The notes under the pieces are model-generated. The model searched no databases. It had not been told where the DNA came from and worked only from the letters and a program-made list of their open reading frames with translations. DNA of 5,063 nucleotides from Thermoplasmata archaeon (GTDB taxonomy: Archaea > Thermoplasmatota > Thermoplasmata > UBA10834), in assembly GCA_013331315.1 (NCBI GenBank), contig DUGQ01000038.1, positions 1 to 5,063 of the forward strand. The letters run 5' to 3'. This document shows, in pieces, positions 1-5,063 of this stretch (position 1 is its first letter; each line of letters opens with the position of its first letter). A program made the position numbers and the translations under genes.

Positions 1-44
1 TGGTGCTTGTCACCACGGGAGTTCAAATCTCCCCCTCGGCGCCA
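1..44 (+). tRNA. tRNA-Ser, 3' part only (cut by the window edge)
   Basis: The 3' end of a class II tRNA. A long variable arm is visible as a 5-bp hairpin (1-5 paired with 11-15, loop 6-10), followed by one unpaired base. The T arm is GGGAG/CTCCC (17-21 with 29-33) around the loop TTCAAAT (22-28). The 3' acceptor strand CCTCGGC (34-40) implies a 5' strand GCCGAGG. Base 41 is a G discriminator and CCA (42-44) is encoded. In archaea a long variable arm means Ser or Leu; G at the discriminator fits Ser, while Leu normally has A. The anticodon lies outside the window, so the isoacceptor cannot be named. The transporter gene begins within about 40 bases downstream, so the two could share a transcript. 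Confidence 0.87.
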
Positions 45-70
45 TCCCGTGCCCTGTGGTTCGGTACGAC

Positions 71-77
71 GGTGGGG
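71..77 (+). promoter_or_regulatory. Shine-Dalgarno-like GGTGGGG for the transporter
   Basis: GGTGGGG lies 5 nt before an in-frame TTG at 83 (7 nt if only GGTGG is counted). GGTG-type sites pair with the archaeal 16S 3' end. The longer GTG start at 56 has no such site and sits only 12 nt after the tRNA CCA. This is why TTG 83 is preferred as the start. A GTG at 107 preceded by GAGG is a weaker alternative. Confidence 0.4.
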
Positions 78-82
78 TCGTC

Positions 83-1243
83 TTGCAGAGGTCGAAAGAG
101 GTCATCGTGTACGTCGCCGGGTTCACCGGCCCGCTCGCTGGAAACCTGGTCCTCGCGCTTCTGGGCACATTGGGCGACGCATGGCAGGTCGGCTCAGTGG
201 ACATCTTGCTCTCGATACCCGCCTTCATGTTCCCGTTCGCCATATTGCAGCTCTTCTCTGGCGCGATATCCGACACCTACGACCGAAGGTCCACACTCCT
301 GTTCGGCCTCGGCACCTACGCGGCCGGGTCGGCGCTTGCCGTCCTTTCGACGTCTCTAGGCTTCTTCATCCTGACGAGGGTCGTGCAGGGCGTGGGCTAC
401 GCCTTCGTCAACCCGGTCCTCGTGGCCCTACTCTCCGAGATATCCACTCCCGACAGGCAGGGGCGGTCCATGGGCTACTTCGGCAGCTCGACCACGGCCG
501 GGGTCTCTGCCGGCCCGCTGCTCGGCGGGGCATCCGCCAGCATAGACTGGCGTCTGGCATTCCTGGTCATCGCGTTGCTGGCAGGGTCGATGTTTGTCGC
601 CGTTTGGTACGCCTTCAAGGGCGAGAGGCGGGGACCGGGGAAGGCATCCTTCGCGGCCGTCGCTGGCCAGCTGTCCGCCGCGTTCAGGGATAGGCGGATT
701 GTGCGGTTGTCTGCCGCGGGATTCCTGGCGTTCATGGCTTTCGCGGGCGTCATCTCCTTCGTCTCGGACTTCTTGGAGATGGGGCCGCTCGCGCTGTCCC
801 CCGAGGAGGTCGGGGTAGCCCTCTCCGCCTCGGGGGTGGTGGGGATATTCTTCGCCCCTGTCGCCGGGACGCTGGTCGACAGAAGAGGGGCGAGATGCTG
901 CGCTGCGGTTGGATTCGCCTTGGCCGCATCGGCCGCCTTCATCCTGCAGTACGCTGGTTCCTACCAAGGGTTCGTGGCCCTTCTGGTACTGTCCGGGATG
1001 GGCGGTTCTTTCGTGTGGTCCTCACTGCTGACCATGGTGGTGGCAGTGCCTCCACGAATGAAAGGCACCTCCTCCTCCGTTTTCAACAGCACGAGGTTCC
1101 TCGGGTTCGCCCTGTCCCCGATCATGTTGACCCCTCTCTACACCTCGGCGGGGTTCGAGATTGTCATGGTGGCCTGCGCGCTCATGGGTGTCGGTGGACT
1201 GGTGTTGGCCGCCCTGCCGAAGCATGAGCCTGTCCAGGGGTAG
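83..1243 (+). CDS. Major facilitator superfamily (MFS) transporter, drug:H+ antiporter-like
   Basis: A 12-TM secondary transporter of the MFS; by motif pattern it is closest to the DHA1 drug/proton antiporters that export small molecules across the cytoplasmic membrane. Positions counted from TTG 83 (386 aa): TM1 about 7-28, TM2 42-60, then motif A GAISDTYDRRS (about 60-70) in the loop before TM3. A motif B-like RVVQGVGYAF (99-108) lies in TM4, and motif C GVSAGPLLGG (140-149) in TM5. A hydrophilic central loop of about 30 residues follows TM6. A degenerate second motif A, GTLVDRRGAR (262-271), marks the C-terminal half, as expected from the internal duplication of MFS proteins. Length is normal for the family and no truncation is seen. 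The start is uncertain: GTG 56 would give 395 aa. Substrate cannot be read from the sequence; there are no partner genes beside it. Confidence 0.88.
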   Translation: MQRSKEVIVYVAGFTGPLAGNLVLALLGTLGDAWQVGSVDILLSIPAFMFPFAILQLFSGAISDTYDRRSTLLFGLGTYAAGSALAVLSTSLGFFILTRVVQGVGYAFVNPVLVALLSEISTPDRQGRSMGYFGSSTTAGVSAGPLLGGASASIDWRLAFLVIALLAGSMFVAVWYAFKGERRGPGKASFAAVAGQLSAAFRDRRIVRLSAAGFLAFMAFAGVISFVSDFLEMGPLALSPEEVGVALSASGVVGIFFAPVAGTLVDRRGARCCAAVGFALAASAAFILQYAGSYQGFVALLVLSGMGGSFVWSSLLTMVVAVPPRMKGTSSSVFNSTRFLGFALSPIMLTPLYTSAGFEIVMVACALMGVGGLVLAALPKHEPVQG

Positions 1244-1245
1244 GG

Positions 1246-1252
1246 TTAATTA
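1246..1252 (+). promoter_or_regulatory. TATA-like box for apgM (leaderless start)
   Basis: TTAATTA stands out in a very GC-rich stretch, in the 35-bp gap between the transporter stop and the apgM ATG. Its centre is about 30 nt before the ATG at 1279. Archaeal TATA boxes lie about 26-30 nt before the transcription start, so initiation at or within a few bases of the ATG is predicted. No Shine-Dalgarno sequence precedes the ATG, which agrees with a leaderless mRNA. Confidence 0.55.
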
Positions 1253-1278
1253 CGGGCGGGTCGATTCCGCTCACGCCC

Positions 1279-2508
1279 ATGAGAGAGAAGAAGATCCTGA
1301 TGATCGTCTGCGACGGGGTATCCGACCGACCCGTGAGGCAGTTCGACGGCAAGACGCCTCTTCAGGCGGCCCGGAAACCCGCCATGGACGCAGTCGCGAG
1401 GAATGGCGTCTCGGGCACGATGGACGTGATCTCCCCGGGCGTCATACCTGGAAGCGACACGGCGCATCTTGCCCTGTTCGGGTACGACCCCTACAAGGTG
1501 TACACTGGTCGGGGCCCGATCGAGGCGGCTGGAGCCGAGGTCCCCCTGGTCAGAGGGGACGTTGCCTTCAGGTGCAACTTCGCCACTTCCGACGAGCGCA
1601 TGCGTATCACCGATCGCCGGGCCGGAAGGATACGGTCCGGGACCTCCGAGCTCGCGGCCGCGCTATCCGGCATGGAGATCGAGGATGTCGAGGTCATCTT
1701 CAAGGAGGCGTCGGAGCACAGGGCCGTCCTCGTGCTCAGAGGGCCTGGGCTCGACCACCGTGTCACCGAGGTGGACCCTCATCACGAGGGCGCCGCCGTG
1801 CTGCGGGCGACCGCTCTATCACCGGAGGCGGAGAAGACCGCGCGCGTCCTGAACGAGTTCGTCTCCAGGGCTCACGAGATCCTGTCCAGACATCCGGTGA
1901 ACGAGGGCAGGTCTAAGAACGGCCTCCCCCCGGCGAACATGGTTCTTCCCAGGGGGGCGGGGACGATGGGGGACATTCAGCCACTGCCTCAGCGGTACGG
2001 CATGAGCTGCGCCGCTGTCGCGGGCGTGACACTCGTCAAGGGCATCTGTCGTCTGGTAGGGATGGACGTCCCGCACGTGGCCGGCGCCACGGGTGGTCTG
2101 GACACAGACTACGGAGCGAAGGCCGCGGCCGCCTTATCGCTCATCGACGGACACGACATGGTCTTTGTGAATGTCAAGGCGCCGGACATCGCGGGGCACG
2201 ACGGCGACTTCAGGCTCAAGACCCAGGTGATCGAGAGCATAGATGTCATGCTTGGAGAGATTCTCCAGAGCCTGCACGAGGAGGTGGTGGTCGTTCTGAC
2301 AGGCGACCACTCCACGCCCGTCACGGTGAAGGACCACAGCGCGGACCCCGTGCCTGTCGCCGTCTCAGGGGCTGATTCCAGGGTGGATGGCGTGCGCGCC
2401 TTCGACGAGATATCCGCAGCTTCCGGTGCGCTGGGCAGAATAAGGGGGATGGACCTGATGCCGATAGTCCTCGGCATGGCGAACAGGTCGAGCAAGTTCG
2501 GGGCGTGA
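1279..2508 (+). CDS. apgM: 2,3-bisphosphoglycerate-independent phosphoglycerate mutase, archaeal type
   Basis: Cytosolic enzyme that interconverts 3-phosphoglycerate and 2-phosphoglycerate in glycolysis and gluconeogenesis. It belongs to the alkaline-phosphatase superfamily and uses two divalent metals (often Mn) and a phosphoserine intermediate. The whole active site is visible: D12 in [10 protein letters not shown]; the nucleophile S59 in [17 protein letters not shown]303 and H307 in [12 protein letters not shown]343 and H344 in LTGDHSTPV; and H353 in KDHSADPVP. The substrate motif [11 protein letters not shown] (75-85) is also typical of ApgM. At 409 aa the length fits archaeal members (about 400-410 aa), much shorter than the roughly 510-aa bacterial GpmI. 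The ATG at 1279 begins directly at the conserved first strand ([10 protein letters not shown]) and is placed for leaderless translation. The gene converges on the MIP18 gene, with 8 bp between stop codons. Confidence 0.97.
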   Translation: MREKKILMIVCDGVSDRPVRQFDGKTPLQAARKPAMDAVARNGVSGTMDVISPGVIPGSDTAHLALFGYDPYKVYTGRGPIEAAGAEVPLVRGDVAFRCNFATSDERMRITDRRAGRIRSGTSELAAALSGMEIEDVEVIFKEASEHRAVLVLRGPGLDHRVTEVDPHHEGAAVLRATALSPEAEKTARVLNEFVSRAHEILSRHPVNEGRSKNGLPPANMVLPRGAGTMGDIQPLPQRYGMSCAAVAGVTLVKGICRLVGMDVPHVAGATGGLDTDYGAKAAAALSLIDGHDMVFVNVKAPDIAGHDGDFRLKTQVIESIDVMLGEILQSLHEEVVVVLTGDHSTPVTVKDHSADPVPVAVSGADSRVDGVRAFDEISAASGALGRIRGMDLMPIVLGMANRSSKFGA

Positions 2509-2516
2509 GCGGCGGC

Positions 2517-2801
2517 TCAAGGAGAGCTCAGGAGTTCCGCGTTTATCTCCTTCTCCTGTATGTGGCCCACGACCTTCACGTTCGCGCTTTTCGTGTCCGA
2601 TATCTCCTTCAGTCGCCTCTTGATGTTGAGCGCCAGATGTACGCCGAGGGGGCAAAAGGGAGATGTCGGCCTGAATGTCAGGCTCACGCTGTCGCCGGCT
2701 ACCTCTATGTCAGAGATGAGTCCCATCTCGTAGACGCTCATGTTCGTGTGCGGGTCGATGATATCCTTGAGGGCCTCGACCACCTGTTCCTCTGTCGGCA
2801 T
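2517..2801 (-). CDS. MIP18/DUF59 family protein, probable Fe-S cluster assembly factor
   Basis: A 94-aa protein made of essentially one MIP18 (DUF59, SufT/PaaD-like) domain. Members take part in iron-sulfur cluster assembly or delivery in the cytosol, in archaea often alongside an ApbC/Nbp35-type P-loop carrier; no such partner is in this window. Family marks seen: the N-terminal helix EEQVVEALKDIIDPHTN (residues 4-20) with the DP motif, the turn VYEMGLISDIEV (23-34) corresponding to the usual LGLV segment, and the conserved cysteine C50 in TSPFCPLG. An amphipathic helix, LALNIKRRLKEI, follows. The ATG at 2801 is chosen because AAGGTG lies 7 nt before it and the domain starts there. An in-frame TTG at 2846 would add 15 residues unlike the family. 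The specific step it serves cannot be told from sequence alone. Confidence 0.88.
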   Translation of the reverse strand: MPTEEQVVEALKDIIDPHTNMSVYEMGLISDIEVAGDSVSLTFRPTSPFCPLGVHLALNIKRRLKEISDTKSANVKVVGHIQEKEINAELLSSP

Positions 2802-2808
2802 GTCAATG

Positions 2809-2814
2809 CACCTT
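2809..2814 (-). promoter_or_regulatory. Shine-Dalgarno site of the MIP18 gene
   Basis: On the minus strand AAGGTG lies 7 nt upstream of the ATG at 2801, a good archaeal ribosome-binding site. It settles the start codon in favour of the 94-aa form and shows that this gene, unlike apgM and the Nre gene, is translated from a leadered mRNA. Confidence 0.6.
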
Positions 2815-2852
2815 CGCGCGTTCCCTTCCCATATCCAAGACCCCAACCGGCG

Positions 2853-2858
2853 TATTTT
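2853..2858 (-). promoter_or_regulatory. TATA-like box for the MIP18 gene
   Basis: The minus strand reads AAAATA, inside TCAAAATACG, in the 121-bp gap between the regulator stop and the MIP18 start. Initiation about 26 nt downstream would give a leader of roughly 28 nt containing the AAGGTG site. A second AT-rich spot (GGATATGG, around 2833) is closer to the ATG but would leave too little leader for the ribosome-binding site. The rest of the gap shows no gene. Confidence 0.4.
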
Positions 2859-2922
2859 GACTTGTTGTCTGCGTGGTTCGGGTCTCGCGGCATTGACTTC
2901 AGATCCGGACCGAGGCTCGGTG

Positions 2923-3564
2923 TCAGATATTGTGCCTCTGTTTCTTGAAGTAGTCCAGAACTATCTTCCTCTGGCCCTTGCGGAGTATCTCCGAAAGAGT
3001 CGAGGGCGACACATCGAACATCCTGGCAAGCTCCCTGAGGCTGATGCGTTTCGGGTAGTCGAAATACCCTCTCTCGAACGCGACCTGCGTTATCTTGTCC
3101 TGGCGTTCCGTGAGCGATTCCTTGTCGTCGATCTTCGTTAGCTTGACCAGCTCTGCTTCGACGCTCTTGTCCTTCAGGTGATCGAATATCTCCTTGAGCA
3201 CCTGCTTCTCGCTCAGCACGAGAGTCCACTCCACCTTGCCGTTCTCCTTCGACTGGGCCGAGATGAGGAAGACGCCTGAATCAGTGAGAATCCGACAGAT
3301 CTCGCATCTCGCGGTCGTCACGGCGCTTATCACCTTGCCTCTCTCCGTGACGGTCGTGTCGACGCTCGTGACCAACGGGTTCTTCTTGATGGCCTGGAGG
3401 ACCTCTTCCATCACGTCCTCCTCGGCCGATATCTCGACCAGGTCTTTCACCCCCATCTCCGAGTGAGGCATTCTGTCTATCACCCTCACGGTGGCGGGGA
3501 ACCTAGCCGAGATGTCGCTTATCCAATTCTCTGGCTCCTTGAGCGAGACTACCGCTTCCATCAT
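2923..3564 (-). CDS. Bat-type helix-turn-helix (HTH_10) transcriptional regulator
   Basis: A DNA-binding regulator of the bacterio-opsin-activator (Bat) HTH_10 group, common in Halobacteria and Thermoplasmatota. Counted from ATG 3564 (213 aa), residues 1-145 form an N-terminal sensor-like region of alternating strands and helices starting MMEAVVSLKEPENW. Residues 151-206 are the HTH_10 domain: LTERQDKITQVAFERGYFDY is the family signature, followed by the recognition part ISLRELARMFDVSPSTLSEI. A CxxC pair (C87, C90, in RCEICR) lies in the sensor region. The start is uncertain. An upstream in-frame ATG at 3657 gives 244 aa, but the extra 31 codons have about 48% G/C at third positions, below what I see downstream, and contain TATA-like DNA. 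GGAGGGG (3576-3582) lies 11 nt before ATG 3564; an ATG at 3561 directly follows. No phosphoacceptor or known ligand domain is recognisable, so the signal and targets are unknown. It is divergent from the Nre gene. Confidence 0.85.
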   Translation of the reverse strand: MMEAVVSLKEPENWISDISARFPATVRVIDRMPHSEMGVKDLVEISAEEDVMEEVLQAIKKNPLVTSVDTTVTERGKVISAVTTARCEICRILTDSGVFLISAQSKENGKVEWTLVLSEKQVLKEIFDHLKDKSVEAELVKLTKIDDKESLTERQDKITQVAFERGYFDYPKRISLRELARMFDVSPSTLSEILRKGQRKIVLDYFKKQRHNI

Positions 3565-3603
3565 GCCTGTCGATGCCCCTCCAGGATTGTCTGAGTCAAC
3601 GCC

Positions 3604-3637
3604 TATGTCTAGTGAGTGCGTGTACCGTATATCTAGT
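3604..3637. repeat. Near-direct repeat pair, possible operator
   Basis: TATGTCTAGT (3604-3613) and TATATCTAGT (3628-3637) match at 9 of 10 positions and begin 24 bp apart, a little over two helical turns. The second copy overlaps the minus-strand TATA-like box of the regulator. A regulator binding here could control its own promoter. With so short a repeat, chance is a real alternative. Confidence 0.3.
3627..3634 (-). promoter_or_regulatory. TATA-like box for the HTH_10 regulator
   Basis: The minus strand reads AGATATAC here. Initiation about 26 nt downstream would put the transcript start near 3604 and give a leader of about 40 nt to the ATG at 3564, with GGAGGGG (3576-3582) inside it. If the ATG at 3657 were the true start, this box would lie inside the coding region. 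Confidence 0.4.
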
Positions 3638-3690
3638 TTGACATACGTAACGACCATTGGGGCGCACTTTCGCTTCGCCCTGCGAGTTTC

Positions 3691-3698
3691 TTATCTAT
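3691..3698 (+). promoter_or_regulatory. TATA-like box for the Nre gene (leaderless start)
   Basis: TTATCTAT, preceded by TTTC, is centred about 28 nt before the ATG at 3723, the spacing expected for transcription starting at or next to the start codon. No Shine-Dalgarno motif is seen before that ATG. This argues against the longer open frame from TTG 3657, which would run through this box. Read on the other strand the same AT-rich spot could serve a regulator start at 3657. Confidence 0.5.
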
Positions 3699-3722
3699 CC
3701 GTTTCACGATTGGACGCTCAAG

Positions 3723-5051
3723 ATGGACTTATCCAGCTTCAGCAGGTCACCCACGATGGTGGACAGCCCCGCCCTCTTCGAGGATGTCCTGACCGACGAG
3801 AACGTCCGCTCCCTGTCATCGAGGTGCGTCTACTGCAAGGGCTCGAAGATGCTCTGTGGAAAGAGCAGGTGCAGCGTTCTCGCTAGGTACTTCTCCGCAA
3901 CGAGGGCGAGGGAAAGGCTCTACGGTCTCGACTTGGAGGGTAACTCCCCACCCAGCGTGTTCGTCGGGAGGATGGGATACCCGAAGGTGGCCATCGGTCC
4001 CATGATCCCGCCCTTCAGGGGCGACACTTCCCTACTCGACACTCCCGAGAGATGGGTCGGTCTCTCCATCGACGATGTCATCGACTTCAGGTCAAATCTC
4101 GTGAGGGGGATGCACTGGGTCGACGTGCAGGACGTGGACAGCACGAGCCGGCTGGTTACGAGGACGAGGGAACTCGCTCTCGCGCAGACACCGCCTGACG
4201 TGGACGCAGAGTTCAGGAAGAAGCCCGTGGGGCGGCTGACGGTGGACGACGACGTCCAGCCCTTCGGCCCGTCCGCCCCACTCGAGAAGTTCAGCATGTC
4301 CAACTGCAGGTTCGACAGGAAGCTGGAGAAGGCGTTCTTCGACGGCGACCTCCTCGCGAGGGACGCCGTCGTGGGCCTCTACTCGGACGGCCTGATGGTG
4401 TCCCAGATACAGAGGGCGTTCAGCGTCGGCGCGTTCGGGCTCGAGCGCCGTCGGAGGTTCGTGCCCACCAGGTGGAGCATAACGGCGGTCGACAGCCAGC
4501 TCGGCCTGCACCTCCTCGATGCGACCAAGACCTACCCGTTCATCGACGAGTATAGGGTCTACGAGACGCAGAGCCTGGACAACCGGTGGGCCGTGCTGAT
4601 GATGCCCTCCTCCTGGCGCTACGAGCTGATCGAGGCGTGGTACCCGAAGACGGTGTGGAACCCGCACAACGACAGGATCGCGATAATGTCTGACCACGAG
4701 TTCTTCGACGGGAGGAAGACCTATGCCAGCATAGGCGGCTGCTACTACGCCGCGAGGCTGGCCGTGAACGAGCTCCTATCGAGGGAGAGGAGACAAGCCG
4801 GGGTCTGCATCATGAGGGAGGCTCACCCAGGATACATACTGCCCGTCGGCGTATGGAACGTGCGTGAGAACGTGAGAGCCGCCCTCAGGGCGCCCCCCCA
4901 CAGGTTCCCGACCCTAAAGGAGGCCTTGACCCACGTCTCCTGCGCGATGGACATCCCTATCTCGAGATGGATAAAGAGCAGCGCGGTGCTCAAGGACGCC
5001 CTGTATCAGAGACGCATAGAAGACTTCTGGGGGGCGACGCCACGGACGTGA
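3723..5051 (+). CDS. nreA: Nre family DNA repair protein with zinc motif and C-terminal PIP box
   Basis: A 442-aa member of the archaeal Nre family (Nre N-terminal and C-terminal domains, formerly DUF650/DUF651). In Haloferax, NreA loss is reported to sensitise cells to DNA damage by mitomycin C, and Nre proteins bind the PCNA sliding clamp; the biochemical activity is not established to my knowledge. Seen here: a four-cysteine zinc-type motif, C35, C38, C45 and C50, in RCVYCKGSKMLCGKSRC. The family-typical stretch FVGRMGYPKVAIGPMIPP follows shortly after. The C-terminal half contains RRRRFVPTRWSITAVDSQLG and EAWYPKTVWNPHNDRIA. The last residues hold a PCNA-interacting motif, QRRIEDFW (429-436), matching Q-x-x-[ILM]-x-x-aromatic-aromatic. 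The ATG at 3723 is chosen for its leaderless promoter spacing; ATG 3756 and TTG 3657 are less likely. Assignment to NreA rather than NreB is by general resemblance. The gene is divergent from the HTH_10 regulator. Confidence 0.93.
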   Translation: MDLSSFSRSPTMVDSPALFEDVLTDENVRSLSSRCVYCKGSKMLCGKSRCSVLARYFSATRARERLYGLDLEGNSPPSVFVGRMGYPKVAIGPMIPPFRGDTSLLDTPERWVGLSIDDVIDFRSNLVRGMHWVDVQDVDSTSRLVTRTRELALAQTPPDVDAEFRKKPVGRLTVDDDVQPFGPSAPLEKFSMSNCRFDRKLEKAFFDGDLLARDAVVGLYSDGLMVSQIQRAFSVGAFGLERRRRFVPTRWSITAVDSQLGLHLLDATKTYPFIDEYRVYETQSLDNRWAVLMMPSSWRYELIEAWYPKTVWNPHNDRIAIMSDHEFFDGRKTYASIGGCYYAARLAVNELLSRERRQAGVCIMREAHPGYILPVGVWNVRENVRAALRAPPHRFPTLKEALTHVSCAMDIPISRWIKSSAVLKDALYQRRIEDFWGATPRT

Positions 5052-5063
5052 GATTAGTTCAGT

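Noticed and set aside
22..28. TTCAAAT in the tRNA as a TATA box for a leaderless GTG start at 56
   Set aside because: The spacing of about 31 nt fits, but this is the conserved T loop of the tRNA, so its AT content is already explained by tRNA function.
1..44. tRNA-Leu instead of tRNA-Ser
   Set aside because: Both have long variable arms, but the discriminator base is G and the implied acceptor 5' strand is GCCGAGG. Both fit archaeal Ser better than Leu, which normally has A at the discriminator.
10..276. Minus-strand open frame of 88 aa ending in a GRFELPW-like peptide
   Set aside because: This C-terminal peptide is the usual translation of the antisense of a tRNA T arm. The frame overlaps the tRNA and the transporter gene and has no family resemblance.
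428..967. Long minus-strand frames inside the transporter gene (428-967 and 475-942)
   Set aside because: High GC content keeps alternative frames open. The products are low-complexity and rich in Arg/Gly or Ala/Pro/Ser, without recognisable domains, while the + strand encodes a clear MFS protein.
2908..2922. Short inverted repeat (ACCGA/TCGGT around GCC) just past the regulator stop, as a terminator
   Set aside because: The stem is only 5 bp with a 3-base loop and no T-run follows on the minus strand. Archaeal termination normally relies on T-rich stretches.
2505..2948. Plus-strand frame of 147 aa antisense to the MIP18 gene
   Set aside because: It is the mirror of a recognisable MIP18 domain with its own ribosome-binding site. 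The plus-strand peptide resembles no family I know.
4092..4697. Minus-strand frame of 201 aa inside the Nre gene
   Set aside because: It is rich in Arg, Val and His, as expected from the antisense of GC-rich coding DNA. The Nre frame is unambiguous.
5052..5063. Possible downstream gene or terminator after the Nre stop
   Set aside because: Only 12 bases remain and they show no recognisable signal.

Overview
The window looks like a GC-rich archaeal chromosome, probably a euryarchaeon of the Thermoplasmatota type. This is inferred from gene content and signals, not from a phylogeny. The evidence is: an archaeal-type phosphoglycerate mutase (ApgM), an archaea-specific Nre DNA-repair protein, a Bat/HTH_10-type regulator, a class II tRNA with the features of archaeal tRNA-Ser, and TATA-like boxes placed about 28-30 nt before start codons that lack a Shine-Dalgarno site (leaderless transcripts).

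Layout. Positions 1-44 are the 3' end of a tRNA-Ser cut by the window edge. A 12-TM major facilitator transporter follows on the + strand (about 83-1243). After a 35-bp gap with a TATA-like box comes apgM (+, 1279-2508). apgM converges, with only 8 bp between stop codons, on a small MIP18/DUF59 protein (-, 2517-2801). Upstream of that, on the same strand, is an HTH_10 regulator (-, 2923-3564, possibly extended to 3657). The regulator is divergent from an Nre-family repair gene (+, 3723-5051). The 12 bases after the Nre stop show nothing recognisable.

How the genes relate. This is mostly a patchwork of single housekeeping genes: sugar-phosphate metabolism, Fe-S cluster assembly, transport and DNA repair. 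There is no obvious multigene operon. The one arrangement that suggests a functional link is the divergent regulator/Nre pair. It shares an AT-enriched intergenic region of about 158 bp with TATA-like boxes for each direction and a 10-bp near-direct repeat. The two non-coding gaps over 100 bp (2802-2922 and 3565-3722) hold candidate promoters and no further gene.

I see no mobile element, CRISPR array or clearly novel multigene system. The least understood component is the Nre protein, which carries an intact four-cysteine zinc motif at its N-terminus and a textbook PCNA-binding (PIP) box at its C-terminus.
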